Of a DNA stretch of 64,000 nt, positions 1-9,079 are shown piece by piece. The position numbers and the translations under genes are program-made. Under the pieces are notes generated by a model. That model was not told where the DNA came from and did not search any database. It saw nothing but the letters and a program-made list of their open reading frames with translations. The number at the start of each line of letters is the position of its first letter. The stretch's first letter is position 1. The stretch covers positions 248,001 to 312,000 of the forward strand of contig CANRDI010000001.1 of NCBI GenBank assembly GCA_947629335.1, in the 5' to 3' direction. This DNA comes from an uncultured Clostridia bacterium (lineage in GTDB: Bacteria > Bacillota > Clostridia > Oscillospirales > Ruminococcaceae).

Positions 1-250
1 CGATAAGCTCACAGTCCGCCTGTCCGACATCTATAAAATGCACGACCGCTTCATTGCCTTTCGGTTTTACAAGCGGCTTTACCCCTCCGCCGAAAAAAAT
101 TATAACGTTATTTGACGAAGGTATCCAGTCGATTTTTAAAAACTTGTCGTTTACAAAGAAAAACAGTGCCGCTACTGTAATAATTAGCAGCACCGCCGAA
201 ACGATCTTTTTATATATTTGCCTGACGCTTGGCTTTCGTTTTTTTCTCAT
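1..250 (-). CDS. ComEC-like metallo-beta-lactamase-fold protein, N-terminal fragment
   Basis: The reading frame starts at an ATG at 250 and runs off the left edge, so only about 83 residues are seen. It begins with a basic stretch (MRKKRKPSVR), then one membrane segment at about residues 17-33, then an extracytoplasmic stretch ending in VHFIDVGQADCELI. That last motif is the start of the metallo-beta-lactamase domain seen in the C-terminal part of ComEC/Rec2 and in stand-alone secreted ComEC-like hydrolases. The single membrane segment favours the stand-alone kind. It overlaps the end of the ygiQ gene by 41 nt in another frame and is the last visible gene of the operon starting near 7.47 kb. 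The metal-binding HxHxDH motif lies beyond the window, so activity cannot be judged. Confidence 0.7.
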   Translation of the reverse strand, partial: MRKKRKPSVRQIYKKIVSAVLLIITVAALFFFVNDKFLKIDWIPSSNNVIIFFGGGVKPLVKPKGNEAVVHFIDVGQADCELI

Positions 251-2054
251 TGTTTTTCCTTTCGGAAGTTTTTCTATCGGGCGCTATCAGACATTCGCTG
301 CCTGTGCCAATCAAATCGCGGCGCTTTGCGATTGTAAGCGCTTTTTCCACAAGCGCGCGGTTTTTCGGCATAAAATATTGCAGCAAAGCGCGCTGCATTG
401 CTTTTTCTTCGGCAGTTCTCGGAACAAATACGGGTTCCATTGTATATGGGTTCAAGCCTGTATAAAACATTGCCGTGGAAATAGTGCCCGGAGTGGGATA
501 AAAATCCTGTACCTGTTCGGGACGTATATTATGCTTTTTCTCAAACAGCGCAAGTTCTATCGCGTCATTAAGCGTACAGCCGGGGTGCGACGACATAAGA
601 TAAGGCACAAGATATTGTTCTTTTCCGCATTTTTTAGTTGACTTATAAAACTTCTTTTCAAACTCTTCGTATACCTCGATATGCGGCTTTCCCATCAGAT
701 CGAGAACTTTGTTCGAGGCGTGTTCGGGCGCGACTTTAAGCTGACCGCTGACGTGATATTCGACAAGCTCGTCGAGAAAATTTGTATTTTTGTCCAAAAG
801 CAGATAATCAAACCGAATTCCCGAACGGATAAAAACTTTCTTTACTTTTTTGATTGAGCGAAGTTTTCGCAAAAGCGCAATATAGTCGCTGTGGTCGGCT
901 CTTATGTTTTTGCACGGCGTCGGAGCTAAACACTTTCTGCCTTTGCAAAGCCCGTTTTCTGTCTGATTTTCACAGGACGGATGGCGGAAATTTGCGGTTG
1001 GTCCGCCGACGTCGTGAATATACCCCTTAAAATTCGGTTTTTCAGTCAGCATAACCGCTTCGTTTATAACCGACTCTTCGCTTCTTGTCTGAACTCTTCT
1101 TCCTTGATGAAGCGCGATAGAACAGAAATTGCAAAAGCCGAAACAGCCGCGGTTATGAGTTATCGAAAACTCTACTTCTTGTATAGCGGGAACTCCGCCG
1201 TCTTTTTCGTACATAGGGTGGTAAGTACGCATATACGGCAGTTCGTATGCATAATCAAATTCTTTTTGCGTTACAGAGCGCTGCGGCGGGTTCTGCACAA
1301 GCATCATATTGCCGTGGCGCTGGATAATTGTTCTTCCGTAAACCTCGTCCTGCTCGTCATACTGCTTTCTGCAAGCCTTTGCATAGGCTTTTTTGTTTGT
1401 GCTTACTATCTCAAAGCTGTCGCACTGAACAGCGCCAAGCGGCGTGTTTTCAGGTTTTGTGAGATAACAAATCCCTCTCAGGTCGTGCATATCCGAGAGC
1501 TTTTGTCCCTGCTTAAAGCGGTTGAGCATTTCCGAAAGCGTGACTTCTCCCATTCCGTACATAAGAAGCTCCGCGCCGCTGTCAACCAAAATCGACGGCA
1601 TTACGCTGTCGCTCCAGTAGTCATAGTGTGCAAACCTCCTGAGCGACGCTTCAAGACCGCCTATTTCTATTTCCGTATCGGGAAACAGCCGCTTTAACGC
1701 CTTGCAGTATGTTATCACTGCCCTGTCGGGGCGCTTTCCGCCCTTTCCTCCGGGAGAATAAGCGTCGTCGTTTCGCTTTTTCAGCGCAACAGTGTAATTC
1801 GACACCATACTGTCAATGTTCCCGCCCGTCACCATAAAGCAGTATTTCGGCTTTCCGAGCTTTCTGAAATCATTGTCGCTTATGGGCTGGGCGATAATTC
1901 CAACCGTAAATCCCGCCGCTTCTATAATACGCGAGATTATTGCAATACCAAACGTCGGGTGGTCTATATAAGCGTCGCCCGTCACGCAGATAAAGTCAAG
2001 CTGTGATATTCCGCGTTCTTCAAGGTCTTTTTTGCATACAGGCAAAAACGGCAT
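210..2054 (-). CDS. ygiQ: YgiQ family radical SAM protein
   Basis: A 614-residue protein of the YgiQ (UPF0313) family, close to the usual length. The radical SAM cluster motif is clear as RGCFGFCNFC (C-x3-C-x2-C) near residue 312, preceded by a long N-terminal region typical of the family that includes a cobalamin-binding-like fold. The tail is lysine-rich. It begins 1 nt after the epimerase stop, so translation is probably coupled. The family's reaction is unknown, so no pathway role is claimed. The call rests on full-length resemblance and the Cys motif. Confidence 0.9.
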   Translation of the reverse strand: MPFLPVCKKDLEERGISQLDFICVTGDAYIDHPTFGIAIISRIIEAAGFTVGIIAQPISDNDFRKLGKPKYCFMVTGGNIDSMVSNYTVALKKRNDDAYSPGGKGGKRPDRAVITYCKALKRLFPDTEIEIGGLEASLRRFAHYDYWSDSVMPSILVDSGAELLMYGMGEVTLSEMLNRFKQGQKLSDMHDLRGICYLTKPENTPLGAVQCDSFEIVSTNKKAYAKACRKQYDEQDEVYGRTIIQRHGNMMLVQNPPQRSVTQKEFDYAYELPYMRTYHPMYEKDGGVPAIQEVEFSITHNRGCFGFCNFCSIALHQGRRVQTRSEESVINEAVMLTEKPNFKGYIHDVGGPTANFRHPSCENQTENGLCKGRKCLAPTPCKNIRADHSDYIALLRKLRSIKKVKKVFIRSGIRFDYLLLDKNTNFLDELVEYHVSGQLKVAPEHASNKVLDLMGKPHIEVYEEFEKKFYKSTKKCGKEQYLVPYLMSSHPGCTLNDAIELALFEKKHNIRPEQVQDFYPTPGTISTAMFYTGLNPYTMEPVFVPRTAEEKAMQRALLQYFMPKNRALVEKALTIAKRRDLIGTGSECLIAPDRKTSERKNNEKKTKAKRQANI

Positions 2055-2055
2055 A

Positions 2056-2955
2056 TTATCCTCTCAATTCACTTTCTATAAATTCAAACAGTTTCTTTCT
2101 TAAAACTTCACCGCGATTGTTTTTAAACCACTCGTATGACTGTTTTAAAACCTCTCCGAGCGGCTTTACATTCGGCATAAGCCTTGACATTTCCGAAACG
2201 TCAAGAGCGTATTCATAGTCGTAAAACGGGAAGTAACTTCTTTGACTGATATTTTCGCGGACAAACTCAAATTCGGGAGTTTTCCCCAAGACTTCATAAC
2301 ACCTACTCACCCATTCGAGAATATAGACAGAGCAGGGATTTCCGACGTTGAAAACTCGCCTTTTCGGTTTATTTTCAAGAATTATCTCAATAAATCGGCA
2401 CATATCTTCAATGTCGAAAAATTGCAGTTTCATTTTCCCGATTTTTGGAACATAAAATTTGCGATTTTGCTCGGCACATTCAAAAACAAACGCCTCGCGG
2501 TATAAGTTGTTGTATTTTCCGTAAAGATACGGCGGGCGAAGTATGTAAGCGTCCGAAACACGTTCGCGCAGGCGTTTTTCAGCCGCGATTTTGTTCATGC
2601 CGTAATCGCCCCATATCAAATTCGCGCCTGTTTTCATTTCTTCGGAAAACGGTTGAGGTAAGGTTTCGGGATAAACCGCGCTTGAACTTATCATAATATA
2701 GCTTCCAAATTCGCCCAAACCGTCAAGCAAATCGTCAATATCCGCCGAATTATAAGCCGTTACGTCTATAACTGCGTCAAAAGAATATTTTTTCAGCGCA
2801 TCTCCGAGCGCGTGCCTGTCGGCAACTATCGGAAAAACGCCTTTTGACTGACGACGAGTTCCGCGGTTTAAAACGTATACCTCGTTTTCTTTTGAAAAAT
2901 ATTCCGCTGTAAAGCGGCTTGCAAATACAGTTCCGCCTGTTACAAGAATTTTCAT
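2056..2955 (-). CDS. NAD(P)-dependent epimerase/dehydratase family protein
   Basis: A 299-residue extended SDR-type protein. The N-terminus shows the dinucleotide-binding loop MKILVTGGTVFASRF (GGxxxxS variant of GxxGxxG), and the catalytic pair appears as YGMNK at about residues 118-122, with a serine in SSSAVYP before it. Such proteins act on nucleotide sugars or related carbonyl compounds, but the substrate cannot be read from the sequence. It sits between a deaminase-type amidohydrolase and ygiQ, with 7- and 1-nt gaps. No sugar-pathway partner lies nearby. Confidence 0.8.
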   Translation of the reverse strand: MKILVTGGTVFASRFTAEYFSKENEVYVLNRGTRRQSKGVFPIVADRHALGDALKKYSFDAVIDVTAYNSADIDDLLDGLGEFGSYIMISSSAVYPETLPQPFSEEMKTGANLIWGDYGMNKIAAEKRLRERVSDAYILRPPYLYGKYNNLYREAFVFECAEQNRKFYVPKIGKMKLQFFDIEDMCRFIEIILENKPKRRVFNVGNPCSVYILEWVSRCYEVLGKTPEFEFVRENISQRSYFPFYDYEYALDVSEMSRLMPNVKPLGEVLKQSYEWFKNNRGEVLRKKLFEFIESELRG

Positions 2956-2962
2956 TCGTAAA

Positions 2963-4231
2963 TCAGTCCCCGCAGATCTCTCTTGCTATCTTATTTGCTC
3001 TCTTGTAAATTTCATCAGCGTCAACAGTCAGAAACTTTCCGTCCTCGTACAGAATTTTCCCGTCAACAACGGTCATTTTTACATTTTGCTTAGAACCCGC
3101 GTAAACGAGATTTTTCGCAATGTTGTGAACAGGCTGCATATTCGGCTGCATAAGGTCTATAACTGCCAGATCCGCGCGCTTTCCTGCGGCAAGAATATCA
3201 CAGTCATTAAGTCCCATAGCTTTCGCGCCGCCTTTTGTCGCCATTTCAAGCACCCCGAAAGCAGGACACGCCGCCGCGTTGTTTTCCTTTACTTTCTGCA
3301 ATCCCGCGACAAGAAACATTTCCTTGAACATATCAAGGCAGTTGTTAGAAGCCGCGCCGTCTGTTCCTATTGCAAAATTCGTCATTCCGCGGCGTTTCAT
3401 TTCGCAAATCGGCGCAATTCCGCTTGCTAATTTGAGATTTGACGCAGGATTTGTCACCATATAAAGCCCTTTGTCGCGGAAAATCTCCATATCGCGCTCG
3501 TCAAACCAAACGCAATGAAACCCGCCGCCGCCGTATTCAAACATTCCTAACTTGTCGAAAAGCTGAGTAGGGGTCATTTTGTGCCGCTCTATGCAGCCGT
3601 CAACCTCCGATTTCGTTTCGCTGTTGTGTGTAAACATCGGCGCTTTGTATTTCTGCGAAAGCCTTGCAAGACCCTCAAGCGTTTCAAGTTTAGTTGTATA
3701 CTCCGCATGAAAACCGAGCTGATATGAAATAAGCGGGTCATAGTTATTATAGGTGTTGTATTCTTCCTCAATGCCCTCGACAGTGCCGCCAAAATCATTT
3801 ATTGAGCCGCAAATTACCGTCCTGAAACCCATATCGGTATTCGCTTTTGCATAACTCGGCAGCTTGAAATACATATCAAAGCTCGAAGTTATGCCGCTTG
3901 TGAGGTATTCCATATTGCCGAGCTGTGTGAAAACGTAAATTGCTTCTTCAGTAAGTTTAGCTTCGTGCGGGAAAACCTGTTCGTACAGCCAATCGTTAAG
4001 CGGCAAATCGTCCGCAAACGAGCGCAGAAACGTCATAGCGGTGTGAGTATGCGCGTTTTTAAATCCGGGAATTATCAGATTTCCGCAAAGGTCAATTTCG
4101 CGGTCAAAATCGCCGTCCTGCTTTTCACTGCCGACATAGGAAATCAGCCCGCCGTCTGTGCAAAGTTCTCCGCTTATGATGTTTTCATTCTCCATTGTGA
4201 GAATTTTCGCGTTGTAAAAGCGCAGTTTCAT
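2963..4231 (-). CDS. Amidohydrolase, 5-methylthioadenosine/S-adenosylhomocysteine deaminase type
   Basis: A 422-residue metal-dependent amidohydrolase. The NAHTHTAM motif near residues 60-66 gives the HxH metal site, followed by MTFLRSFADDLPLNDWL typical of the MTA/SAH deaminase group. Later His (FHAE, THNSE) and an Asp (IGTDGAASNN) complete the site. The family deaminates MTA or SAH to the inosine form. Start choice: an upstream in-frame ATG at 4246 lies inside the ribosome-binding site GAAGGGAG, which is ideally spaced for the ATG at 4231. The gene follows mtnA by 18 nt, which supports a role in methylthioadenosine recycling. The phosphorylase that would link the two steps is not in the window. 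Confidence 0.85.
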   Translation of the reverse strand: MKLRFYNAKILTMENENIISGELCTDGGLISYVGSEKQDGDFDREIDLCGNLIIPGFKNAHTHTAMTFLRSFADDLPLNDWLYEQVFPHEAKLTEEAIYVFTQLGNMEYLTSGITSSFDMYFKLPSYAKANTDMGFRTVICGSINDFGGTVEGIEEEYNTYNNYDPLISYQLGFHAEYTTKLETLEGLARLSQKYKAPMFTHNSETKSEVDGCIERHKMTPTQLFDKLGMFEYGGGGFHCVWFDERDMEIFRDKGLYMVTNPASNLKLASGIAPICEMKRRGMTNFAIGTDGAASNNCLDMFKEMFLVAGLQKVKENNAAACPAFGVLEMATKGGAKAMGLNDCDILAAGKRADLAVIDLMQPNMQPVHNIAKNLVYAGSKQNVKMTVVDGKILYEDGKFLTVDADEIYKRANKIAREICGD

Positions 4232-4249
4232 AAAAACTCCCTTCAAAAA

Positions 4250-5281
4250 TCAGCCAAAAAGTTTCTTTAGTGAACTTGTATACGGATAGCGGCAAATTCC
4301 CTTTTCCGTAACTATCGCCGTAATAAGCTCGGCGGGCGTAACATCAAACGCAGGATTAAAGCACTTTACTTCTGCTTCTGCAATGGGCTTCTCAAAGAAT
4401 TTTGTCTTTATTTCATCGCCGCCTCGCTCTTCAATAACTATTTTTTCGCCGCTTTCGCAATTGAAATCAATCGTAGAACTTGGACAGAAAACGTAAAACG
4501 GGATATTGTGAAACTTCGCATTTATCGCAACAGAGCGCGTCCCTATCTTGTTTGCAGTATCTCCGTTTGCGGCTACTCTGTCGCAGCCAACAAAGCAGGC
4601 GTCTATTTTTCCCTGCGACATCAACAGCGACGCGGCGTTATCACATATCAGCGTAACGTCAATCCCCGCGTGATTAAGCTCAAAGCTCGTAAGCCTTGCA
4701 CCCTGCAAAAGCGGACGAGTTTCGTCGCTGAAAACGTGAAAATTGTATCCCTTTTCTTTGCCCAGCAAAAGCGTTCCGAGACCCGTTCCGTATTCGGATG
4801 CAGCAAGTGCTCCCGCGTTACAGTGCGTCAAAATGCCGTCGCCGTCTTTCACGAGAGTAAGCCCGTATTCGGAAATTTTCCTGCACATTTGCTTGTCCTC
4901 GTCGTAGATTTTCGTACTCTCCTCATAAAGCAAAGCAAGCGCCAATTTTTTATCAGCGCCCTTTGCCGCCGAAAGCATACGTTCTACCGCATGAGCTAAA
5001 TTCACCGCCGTTGGTCTTGACGATACAAGATAATTTCCGAGCTTGTTTAATTCGCCGTAAAAATTATCTTCGCTAAGTTTTTTCGCGCAGACGTACATTC
5101 CAAATCCCGCGGCAATTCCAATAGCGGGAGCTCCTCGCACGCGAAGCTCTTTAATTGCCTCAAAAACAGCTTCGGGAGTTTCCAACCTCAAAAACTTTAT
5201 CTCGTTTGGAAGCAGCGTTTGGTCGATTATTTCGACCGCGTTTTTGTCATCAGAAAGTCTTACTGTAAAAATTTTGTCCAT
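4250..5281 (-). CDS. mtnA: S-methyl-5-thioribose-1-phosphate isomerase
   Basis: A 343-residue protein of the eIF2B-alpha/beta/delta-like MtnA family, which turns methylthioribose-1-phosphate into methylthioribulose-1-phosphate in methionine salvage. The conserved [15 protein letters not shown] stretch, the HCNAGALA motif with the catalytic cysteine, and the [17 protein letters not shown] stretch with the catalytic Asp are all present. An in-frame extension to 5374 would run into the upstream gene, and the first 31 residues are unlike the family, so the start at 5281 (MDKIFTV) is preferred. It lies between a COG0523 GTPase gene and an MTA/SAH deaminase gene on one operon. Confidence 0.93.
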   Translation of the reverse strand: MDKIFTVRLSDDKNAVEIIDQTLLPNEIKFLRLETPEAVFEAIKELRVRGAPAIGIAAGFGMYVCAKKLSEDNFYGELNKLGNYLVSSRPTAVNLAHAVERMLSAAKGADKKLALALLYEESTKIYDEDKQMCRKISEYGLTLVKDGDGILTHCNAGALAASEYGTGLGTLLLGKEKGYNFHVFSDETRPLLQGARLTSFELNHAGIDVTLICDNAASLLMSQGKIDACFVGCDRVAANGDTANKIGTRSVAINAKFHNIPFYVFCPSSTIDFNCESGEKIVIEERGGDEIKTKFFEKPIAEAEVKCFNPAFDVTPAELITAIVTEKGICRYPYTSSLKKLFG

Positions 5282-5315
5282 AAAAACACCGATATTTTTT
5301 ACTTTCAAACGATTT

Positions 5316-6263
5316 TCAGTTGAAATAAACAAGCTCGCTGTCGGCCTTTTCTGTAGGGATAACAGATTTTGCAAGAATAACAGGACCTACTCCCCTGTAA
5401 ACCTCTTGTTTTTCACCGACAATTTTACCTGTGACCTCAACCCAATCTCCGTCTTTAAGATTTTTTTCATCCGGAAATTTTACAAGTATACCTACGACCT
5501 GAATATCATCCGCACAGCAGGTCATTGCTCGCCTGGAAACGACAAAATATCCCTTTGGAACAGTTTTCGCTCTGAAAACCATTCCGCGAACTCTTACGTT
5601 TCTGTCTTTATAACGCTTGGCGTTGCTCATAATATCGACATACCAAAGCCCGAAATCGTCATGAACAATGTCTATAGGATCGGCGTTTACATCAAACGGC
5701 ATTTCGTCGTCGCCTTGAAATCCCTGTTCAACTTCGCCGTTCATATACTCAAACATCATATCAATTCGCGGGTTGAGCGATTTGAGGATCCTGCGTATGC
5801 GCTTTTTATCCACTTTTCCCTGCTCACAGCGGTTGAATATAACAATGTCCGCGACTGCGATATTATCCGAAAGAAGCTGACGCATATTGTTCATATACAC
5901 ATCAAATTTCGTGTGGTCAACAAACATAAATATCTGATAGAATATCCAGTTTTTAGGAGCCTTCTGCGCCATATCTCTAAGACTCCACATTCCGTTGTAT
6001 TCGAGCATTACGCGGCTTGGACGATGTTTTTCTATAAGCGCCGTAAGGTTTTCGGGATTAAAGTCTTCTTCGTCCTCAATAAATTCCACAACAGATTTGG
6101 ACGATTTCAAAATTTTCTCATCATATTCGACCTCTCCCTCTTCACAGGCAATGACAAGCGTTCTTTCGCCCCTGCTGAACTCTTTGTCATTAAGGGTCTC
6201 AAGGATAAACGAGGTTTTTCCGCTTTCAAGAAAGCCGGTCATAAGATAAACGGGTAATTCCAT
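5316..6263 (-). CDS. COG0523 (CobW-like) GTPase fused to YcgQ-like C-terminal domain
   Basis: A 315-residue protein in two parts. Residues 1-200 are a G3E P-loop GTPase with Walker [10 protein letters not shown] at 9-17, but without the CxCC metal-site motif of its neighbour: the matching region is [13 protein letters not shown]. Residues about 225-315 resemble the C-terminal half of YcgQ/TIGR03943, the partner protein of the YcgR-type permease. The shared pattern is a Gly-rich strand, [13 protein letters not shown], then VGILVKFP, a WVEVTG turn and a closing VYF. Membrane segments of true YcgQ are absent. It follows the His-rich GTPase by 13 nt. A role in metal, probably zinc, handling is inferred from both halves and the neighbour. 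Confidence 0.72.
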   Translation of the reverse strand: MELPVYLMTGFLESGKTSFILETLNDKEFSRGERTLVIACEEGEVEYDEKILKSSKSVVEFIEDEEDFNPENLTALIEKHRPSRVMLEYNGMWSLRDMAQKAPKNWIFYQIFMFVDHTKFDVYMNNMRQLLSDNIAVADIVIFNRCEQGKVDKKRIRRILKSLNPRIDMMFEYMNGEVEQGFQGDDEMPFDVNADPIDIVHDDFGLWYVDIMSNAKRYKDRNVRVRGMVFRAKTVPKGYFVVSRRAMTCCADDIQVVGILVKFPDEKNLKDGDWVEVTGKIVGEKQEVYRGVGPVILAKSVIPTEKADSELVYFN

Positions 6264-6276
6264 TTTTTAACTCCGA

Positions 6277-7410
6277 TCAGACGCCGAAAAGGGTCTTAAT
6301 TTTTTCTTCTTCAAGTTTAGAGCCAATCACACACATTTTTCCGGTAACATCAGCAGAACCGTTTCTTATCTCATATTCTTCGGGAACAAAATCAAATTCG
6401 ATCCAACCGTTCTTGCCCTCTACAATGCCCTTTGCTCTCAAAACAACTCCGTATTCTTCACTCGAAAGCTTTGAAAGCGCGTTTTCAAGTTCTTCCTTCG
6501 TAAACTTTTTCGCTGTTTCAATACCGATTGAAGTGAAAACTTCGTCAGCATGATGATGGTGGTGATGATGCTCGTGTTCATCGTGATGATGCCCGTGCTC
6601 ATCATCGTGATGATGATGTTCGTGTTCTTCATCATGGTCATGGTGGTGATGTTCGTGGTTGTGACAGTGACACTCCTCGCCGTCCTCGTGGTGGTGATGT
6701 TCATCTTCTTCATCATGGTCATGGTGATGATGTTCATGGTCATGACATTCACATTCATCATCGTCATCATCATGATGATGCGCAAGCGTTTCTTTAAGCA
6801 AATCGTCCGCGAATTTATTTTCGTTTTCCATTGCCTGCAATATTTGCGCGCCGCTTATTTCATCCCAGTTAGTTGTAACGATAGTTGCATTTGCGTTCAG
6901 CTCTTTAATTAGCGAAATTGCCTCTGCAAGTTTTTCCTCTGAGAGTTTTTGAGTACGGCTTAAAACAATAGTTTTAGCGGTTTCTACCTGATTTTTATAG
7001 AACTCTCCGAAATTCTTCATATACATTTTTATTTTCGTCGCGTCTGCAACTGTCGTATAGCTGTTAAGAACAATATTATCATTCTTTATGTCCATAACTG
7101 CCTTTATCACATCTGATAGTTTTCCAACACCCGACGGCTCTATCAAAATTCTATCGGGAGAAAATTCTTCGAGAACCTTTTGCAGAGCCTTTCCGAAATC
7201 CCCGACCAGCGAACAGCAAATGCAGCCTTGGTTCATCTCTGTTATTTCAATTCCTGCGTCCTTCATAAATCCGCCGTCAATGCCTATTTCCCCGAACTCA
7301 TTTTCGATAAGAACAAGTTTTTCGCCGCTGTAGCCTTCTTTCAGGAGCTTTTTGATAAGCGTTGTTTTGCCTGCTCCCAAAAATCCCGAAAAAACATCTA
7401 TCTTTGTCAT
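6277..7410 (-). CDS. COG0523 GTPase with long histidine-rich metal-binding region (zinc metallochaperone type)
   Basis: A 377-residue CobW/YciC/ZNG1-family GTPase. Walker A is GFLGAGKT at residues 9-16, ENEFGEIGID follows, and the metal-binding CICC motif lies at 63-66. Residues about 211-288 form a run of His, Asp and Glu with a few Cys, typical of zinc- or nickel-storing or delivering members. The CobW C-terminal domain follows. The start at 7410 is set by GAGGTG 7 nt upstream; the frame continues to 7482 without a site. It is the first gene of a seven-gene operon from the promoter at 7473-7501. Zinc is the likeliest metal, but nickel or cobalt is not excluded. Confidence 0.9.
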   Translation of the reverse strand: MTKIDVFSGFLGAGKTTLIKKLLKEGYSGEKLVLIENEFGEIGIDGGFMKDAGIEITEMNQGCICCSLVGDFGKALQKVLEEFSPDRILIEPSGVGKLSDVIKAVMDIKNDNIVLNSYTTVADATKIKMYMKNFGEFYKNQVETAKTIVLSRTQKLSEEKLAEAISLIKELNANATIVTTNWDEISGAQILQAMENENKFADDLLKETLAHHHDDDDDECECHDHEHHHHDHDEEDEHHHHEDGEECHCHNHEHHHHDHDEEHEHHHHDDEHGHHHDEHEHHHHHHHADEVFTSIGIETAKKFTKEELENALSKLSSEEYGVVLRAKGIVEGKNGWIEFDFVPEEYEIRNGSADVTGKMCVIGSKLEEEKIKTLFGV

Positions 7411-7443
7411 TTTAAACACCTCAGATACCTTTCTATATTTTTT

Positions 7444-7460
7444 GCAAATCAAATATTTGC
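7444..7460. promoter_or_regulatory. Inverted repeat in leader of COG0523 operon
   Basis: GCAAAT and ATTTGC arms flank a 5-nt centre, and the site also contains a perfect CAAATATTTG palindrome. It lies just downstream of the predicted start of transcription and before the ribosome-binding site, a usual operator position. It does not match the Bacillus Zur box I know, so the regulator is unknown. Confidence 0.35.
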
Positions 7461-7472
7461 ATTCCACATTAT

Positions 7473-7501
7473 ATTGTACCACTTTTTTAAAATATAGTCA
7501 A
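7473..7501 (-). promoter_or_regulatory. Sigma-A promoter of the COG0523-ygiQ operon
   Basis: On the minus strand TTGACT (-35, 7496-7501) and TACAAT (-10, 7473-7478) are separated by 17 nt. The leader to the ATG at 7410 is about 55 nt. Confidence 0.8.
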
Positions 7502-7683
7502 TATCTTTTATGTAAAAAATCGTCAGAAGAATTTCCATAAAAAATAAAATTGGTATTTAAGAAGAATTTCAACTATCCGACTGCGCCGCAAGTAGCAGCG
7601 GTACATAATTTTTTTGAAAAGGGATTTTGGATGGGTGCAGATGCAGCGTCCCCGCAATAAACCAAAACAGTTACAAAACCGAA

Positions 7684-7703
7684 GCCCCGTAAAAATACGG
7701 GGC
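7684..7703 (-). terminator. Rho-independent terminator after cheV
   Basis: A GCCCCGT/ACGGGGC hairpin lies 21 nt past the cheV stop. The T-tract after it is interrupted (TTCGGTTTT), so it is moderate in strength. The rest of 7502-7683 holds no gene or element I can recognise. Confidence 0.7.
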
Positions 7704-7724
7704 TAAATATATCAAATTTACAAA

Positions 7725-8618
7725 TCAGATATGCTCATTCACATAGTTTATCAGCATACCGATCTGAGGCTTTGAGAACTGCGCGTCAGCACCGACGCTT
7801 TCTCCTTTGATCCTCATTTGATCATTTATAAGTGACGAGAAGAGATAAACAGGTATCCTCTTCAAAACATCATCATCCTTTATCAGCTTCGTAAGATGAT
7901 GTCCGTCCATTTTCGGCATCTCAATATCGCTTATCAAACATGAGATCTCGTCAAGGATATTACTTGATATATTTTTATGACCGCTTATATAATCCCACGC
8001 GTCCTTACCGTTGTCAAAAGAAACGACATTATTATATCCCGCATCATGAAGCGTATTAAGAATAAGAGTATTCAAGAACGGCGAATCTTCAGCAATCACT
8101 ATATGCTTATCAGCCTTATCCTGAGAAACAGCCGTTGTTCCTGTCGTGTCAAGAACAGCCGATCTATTTATATCGGAAACAATCTTTTCAAAGTCAAGGA
8201 TAAGAATAATTCTATCCGACAGCTTTGCAATTCCCGTCGCAATATTTGAAACACCGTCTCCTGAAATTCTCGGCGGCTTTTCAATATCTTCCCACGAAAT
8301 GCGCTGGATACCTTTTACAGATGAAACGTGAAAACCGACGTCCATTTGATTAAAATTGCAGATAATAAGCAGATCGTGTCCTTCGTTTGAAGGTTCTTTA
8401 TGAAGAACTTTATGTAGATCAATTACAGAAATTACCTTATCGCGCGGAGTAAAAACGCCCTCAAACTCTTCCGGAGATTCAGGGACAGGGATCATAGGCT
8501 GATAATTCATGATCTCACTTACTTTAGCGATATTGATGCCAAAGTTCTGCGCACCGACGGTAAACTCAAGAACTTCAAGCTCATTTGTACCGCTTTCAAG
8601 GAGAATATTATTTTCCAT
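7725..8618 (-). CDS. cheV: Chemotaxis protein CheV (CheW-receiver fusion)
   Basis: A 297-residue cytoplasmic coupling protein. Residues 1-150 form a CheW-like domain (EFTVGAQNFGINIAKVSEIM, then VIDLHKVL), which bridges chemoreceptors and the CheA kinase. Residues 165-297 are a response-regulator receiver domain with the acidic pair in IAEDSPF and the phospho-acceptor Asp at about 231 in ISDIEMPKMDG. Phosphorylation is thought to tune adaptation. The gene has its own promoter and terminator and stands alone, so the rest of the chemotaxis set is elsewhere. A YjfB-like gene diverges from it. Confidence 0.95.
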   Translation of the reverse strand: MENNILLESGTNELEVLEFTVGAQNFGINIAKVSEIMNYQPMIPVPESPEEFEGVFTPRDKVISVIDLHKVLHKEPSNEGHDLLIICNFNQMDVGFHVSSVKGIQRISWEDIEKPPRISGDGVSNIATGIAKLSDRIILILDFEKIVSDINRSAVLDTTGTTAVSQDKADKHIVIAEDSPFLNTLILNTLHDAGYNNVVSFDNGKDAWDYISGHKNISSNILDEISCLISDIEMPKMDGHHLTKLIKDDDVLKRIPVYLFSSLINDQMRIKGESVGADAQFSKPQIGMLINYVNEHI

Positions 8619-8679
8619 ATTAAAAGCTCCTTATGAATTTTTTAATTAGTGCAATATAAATCCACTAATATCCAAGTTT

Positions 8680-8708
8680 ATTATACAACAATTTTAATAA
8701 AAAATCAA
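8680..8708 (-). promoter_or_regulatory. Sigma-A promoter of cheV
   Basis: TTGATT (8703-8708), a 17-nt spacer and TATAAT (8680-8685) read on the minus strand. The leader includes an ATTAGTG/CACTAAT inverted repeat (8645-8669) and then the AAGGAGC ribosome-binding site. Confidence 0.82.
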
Positions 8709-8757
8709 TATATTTCTTAAAAAAATTATATAATTTTAAAAACAACCAAAAAACTTC

Positions 8758-8786
8758 TTGACAAATAAAACAGAATATGGTATAAT
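8758..8786 (+). promoter_or_regulatory. Consensus sigma-A promoter of the yjfB-like gene
   Basis: A perfect TTGACA, 17-nt spacer and TATAAT, followed by AAGGAGG at 8799-8805. It should be strong. Confidence 0.9.
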
Positions 8787-8813
8787 ATAAAAAAATATAA
8801 GGAGGCGTATGTT

Positions 8814-8999
8814 ATGGAAATGGATATTGCTGCTATGTCAATGAATTTGTCATACTCAAATGTTCAGAATTCTTTATCTGTCAGTATGCTGAAAAAGAGT
8901 ATGGATGCTGTTGAAGAAACCATGGAAGGTTTTATTAAAATGATTGACAGTATGCCTTCTCCTGACGGCAGAGGAAATCTGCTTAATGTTCGCGTTTAA
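8814..8999 (+). CDS. YjfB-like putative motility protein
   Basis: A 61-residue protein resembling the YjfB family (MDIAAMSMN start, then a SVSMLKKSMD helix and an EETMEGFIKMID helix). Members are small, helical and often linked to flagellar motility regulons; their molecular role is not established. It has a consensus promoter, a full ribosome-binding site and its own terminator, so it is a short, well-expressed single gene. ATG at 8820 is an alternative start with closer agreement to the family N-terminus. It is divergent from cheV, which fits a motility link. Confidence 0.8.
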   Translation: MEMDIAAMSMNLSYSNVQNSLSVSMLKKSMDAVEETMEGFIKMIDSMPSPDGRGNLLNVRV

Positions 9000-9015
9000 T
9001 AGCTGTAAATAAAAG

Positions 9016-9043
9016 GCTCTCGAAAGAGGGCTTTTTATTTTTG
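9016..9043 (+). terminator. Terminator of the yjfB-like gene
   Basis: GCTCTC-GAAA-GAGGGC hairpin (one G-U pair) followed by a long T-rich tract. Confidence 0.88.
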
Positions 9044-9079
9044 TCCGAATTTGGTCAGAATATATGTTAAAAAGAAATC

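Noticed and set aside
5244..6257. 337-codon plus-strand frame opposite the COG0523 fusion gene
   Set aside because: It is antisense to a conserved GTPase, has no recognisable domain and no start site.
7502..7683. Short reading frame near GGGATTTTGGATGGG
   Set aside because: No ribosome-binding site, fewer than 30 codons and no similarity that I recognise.
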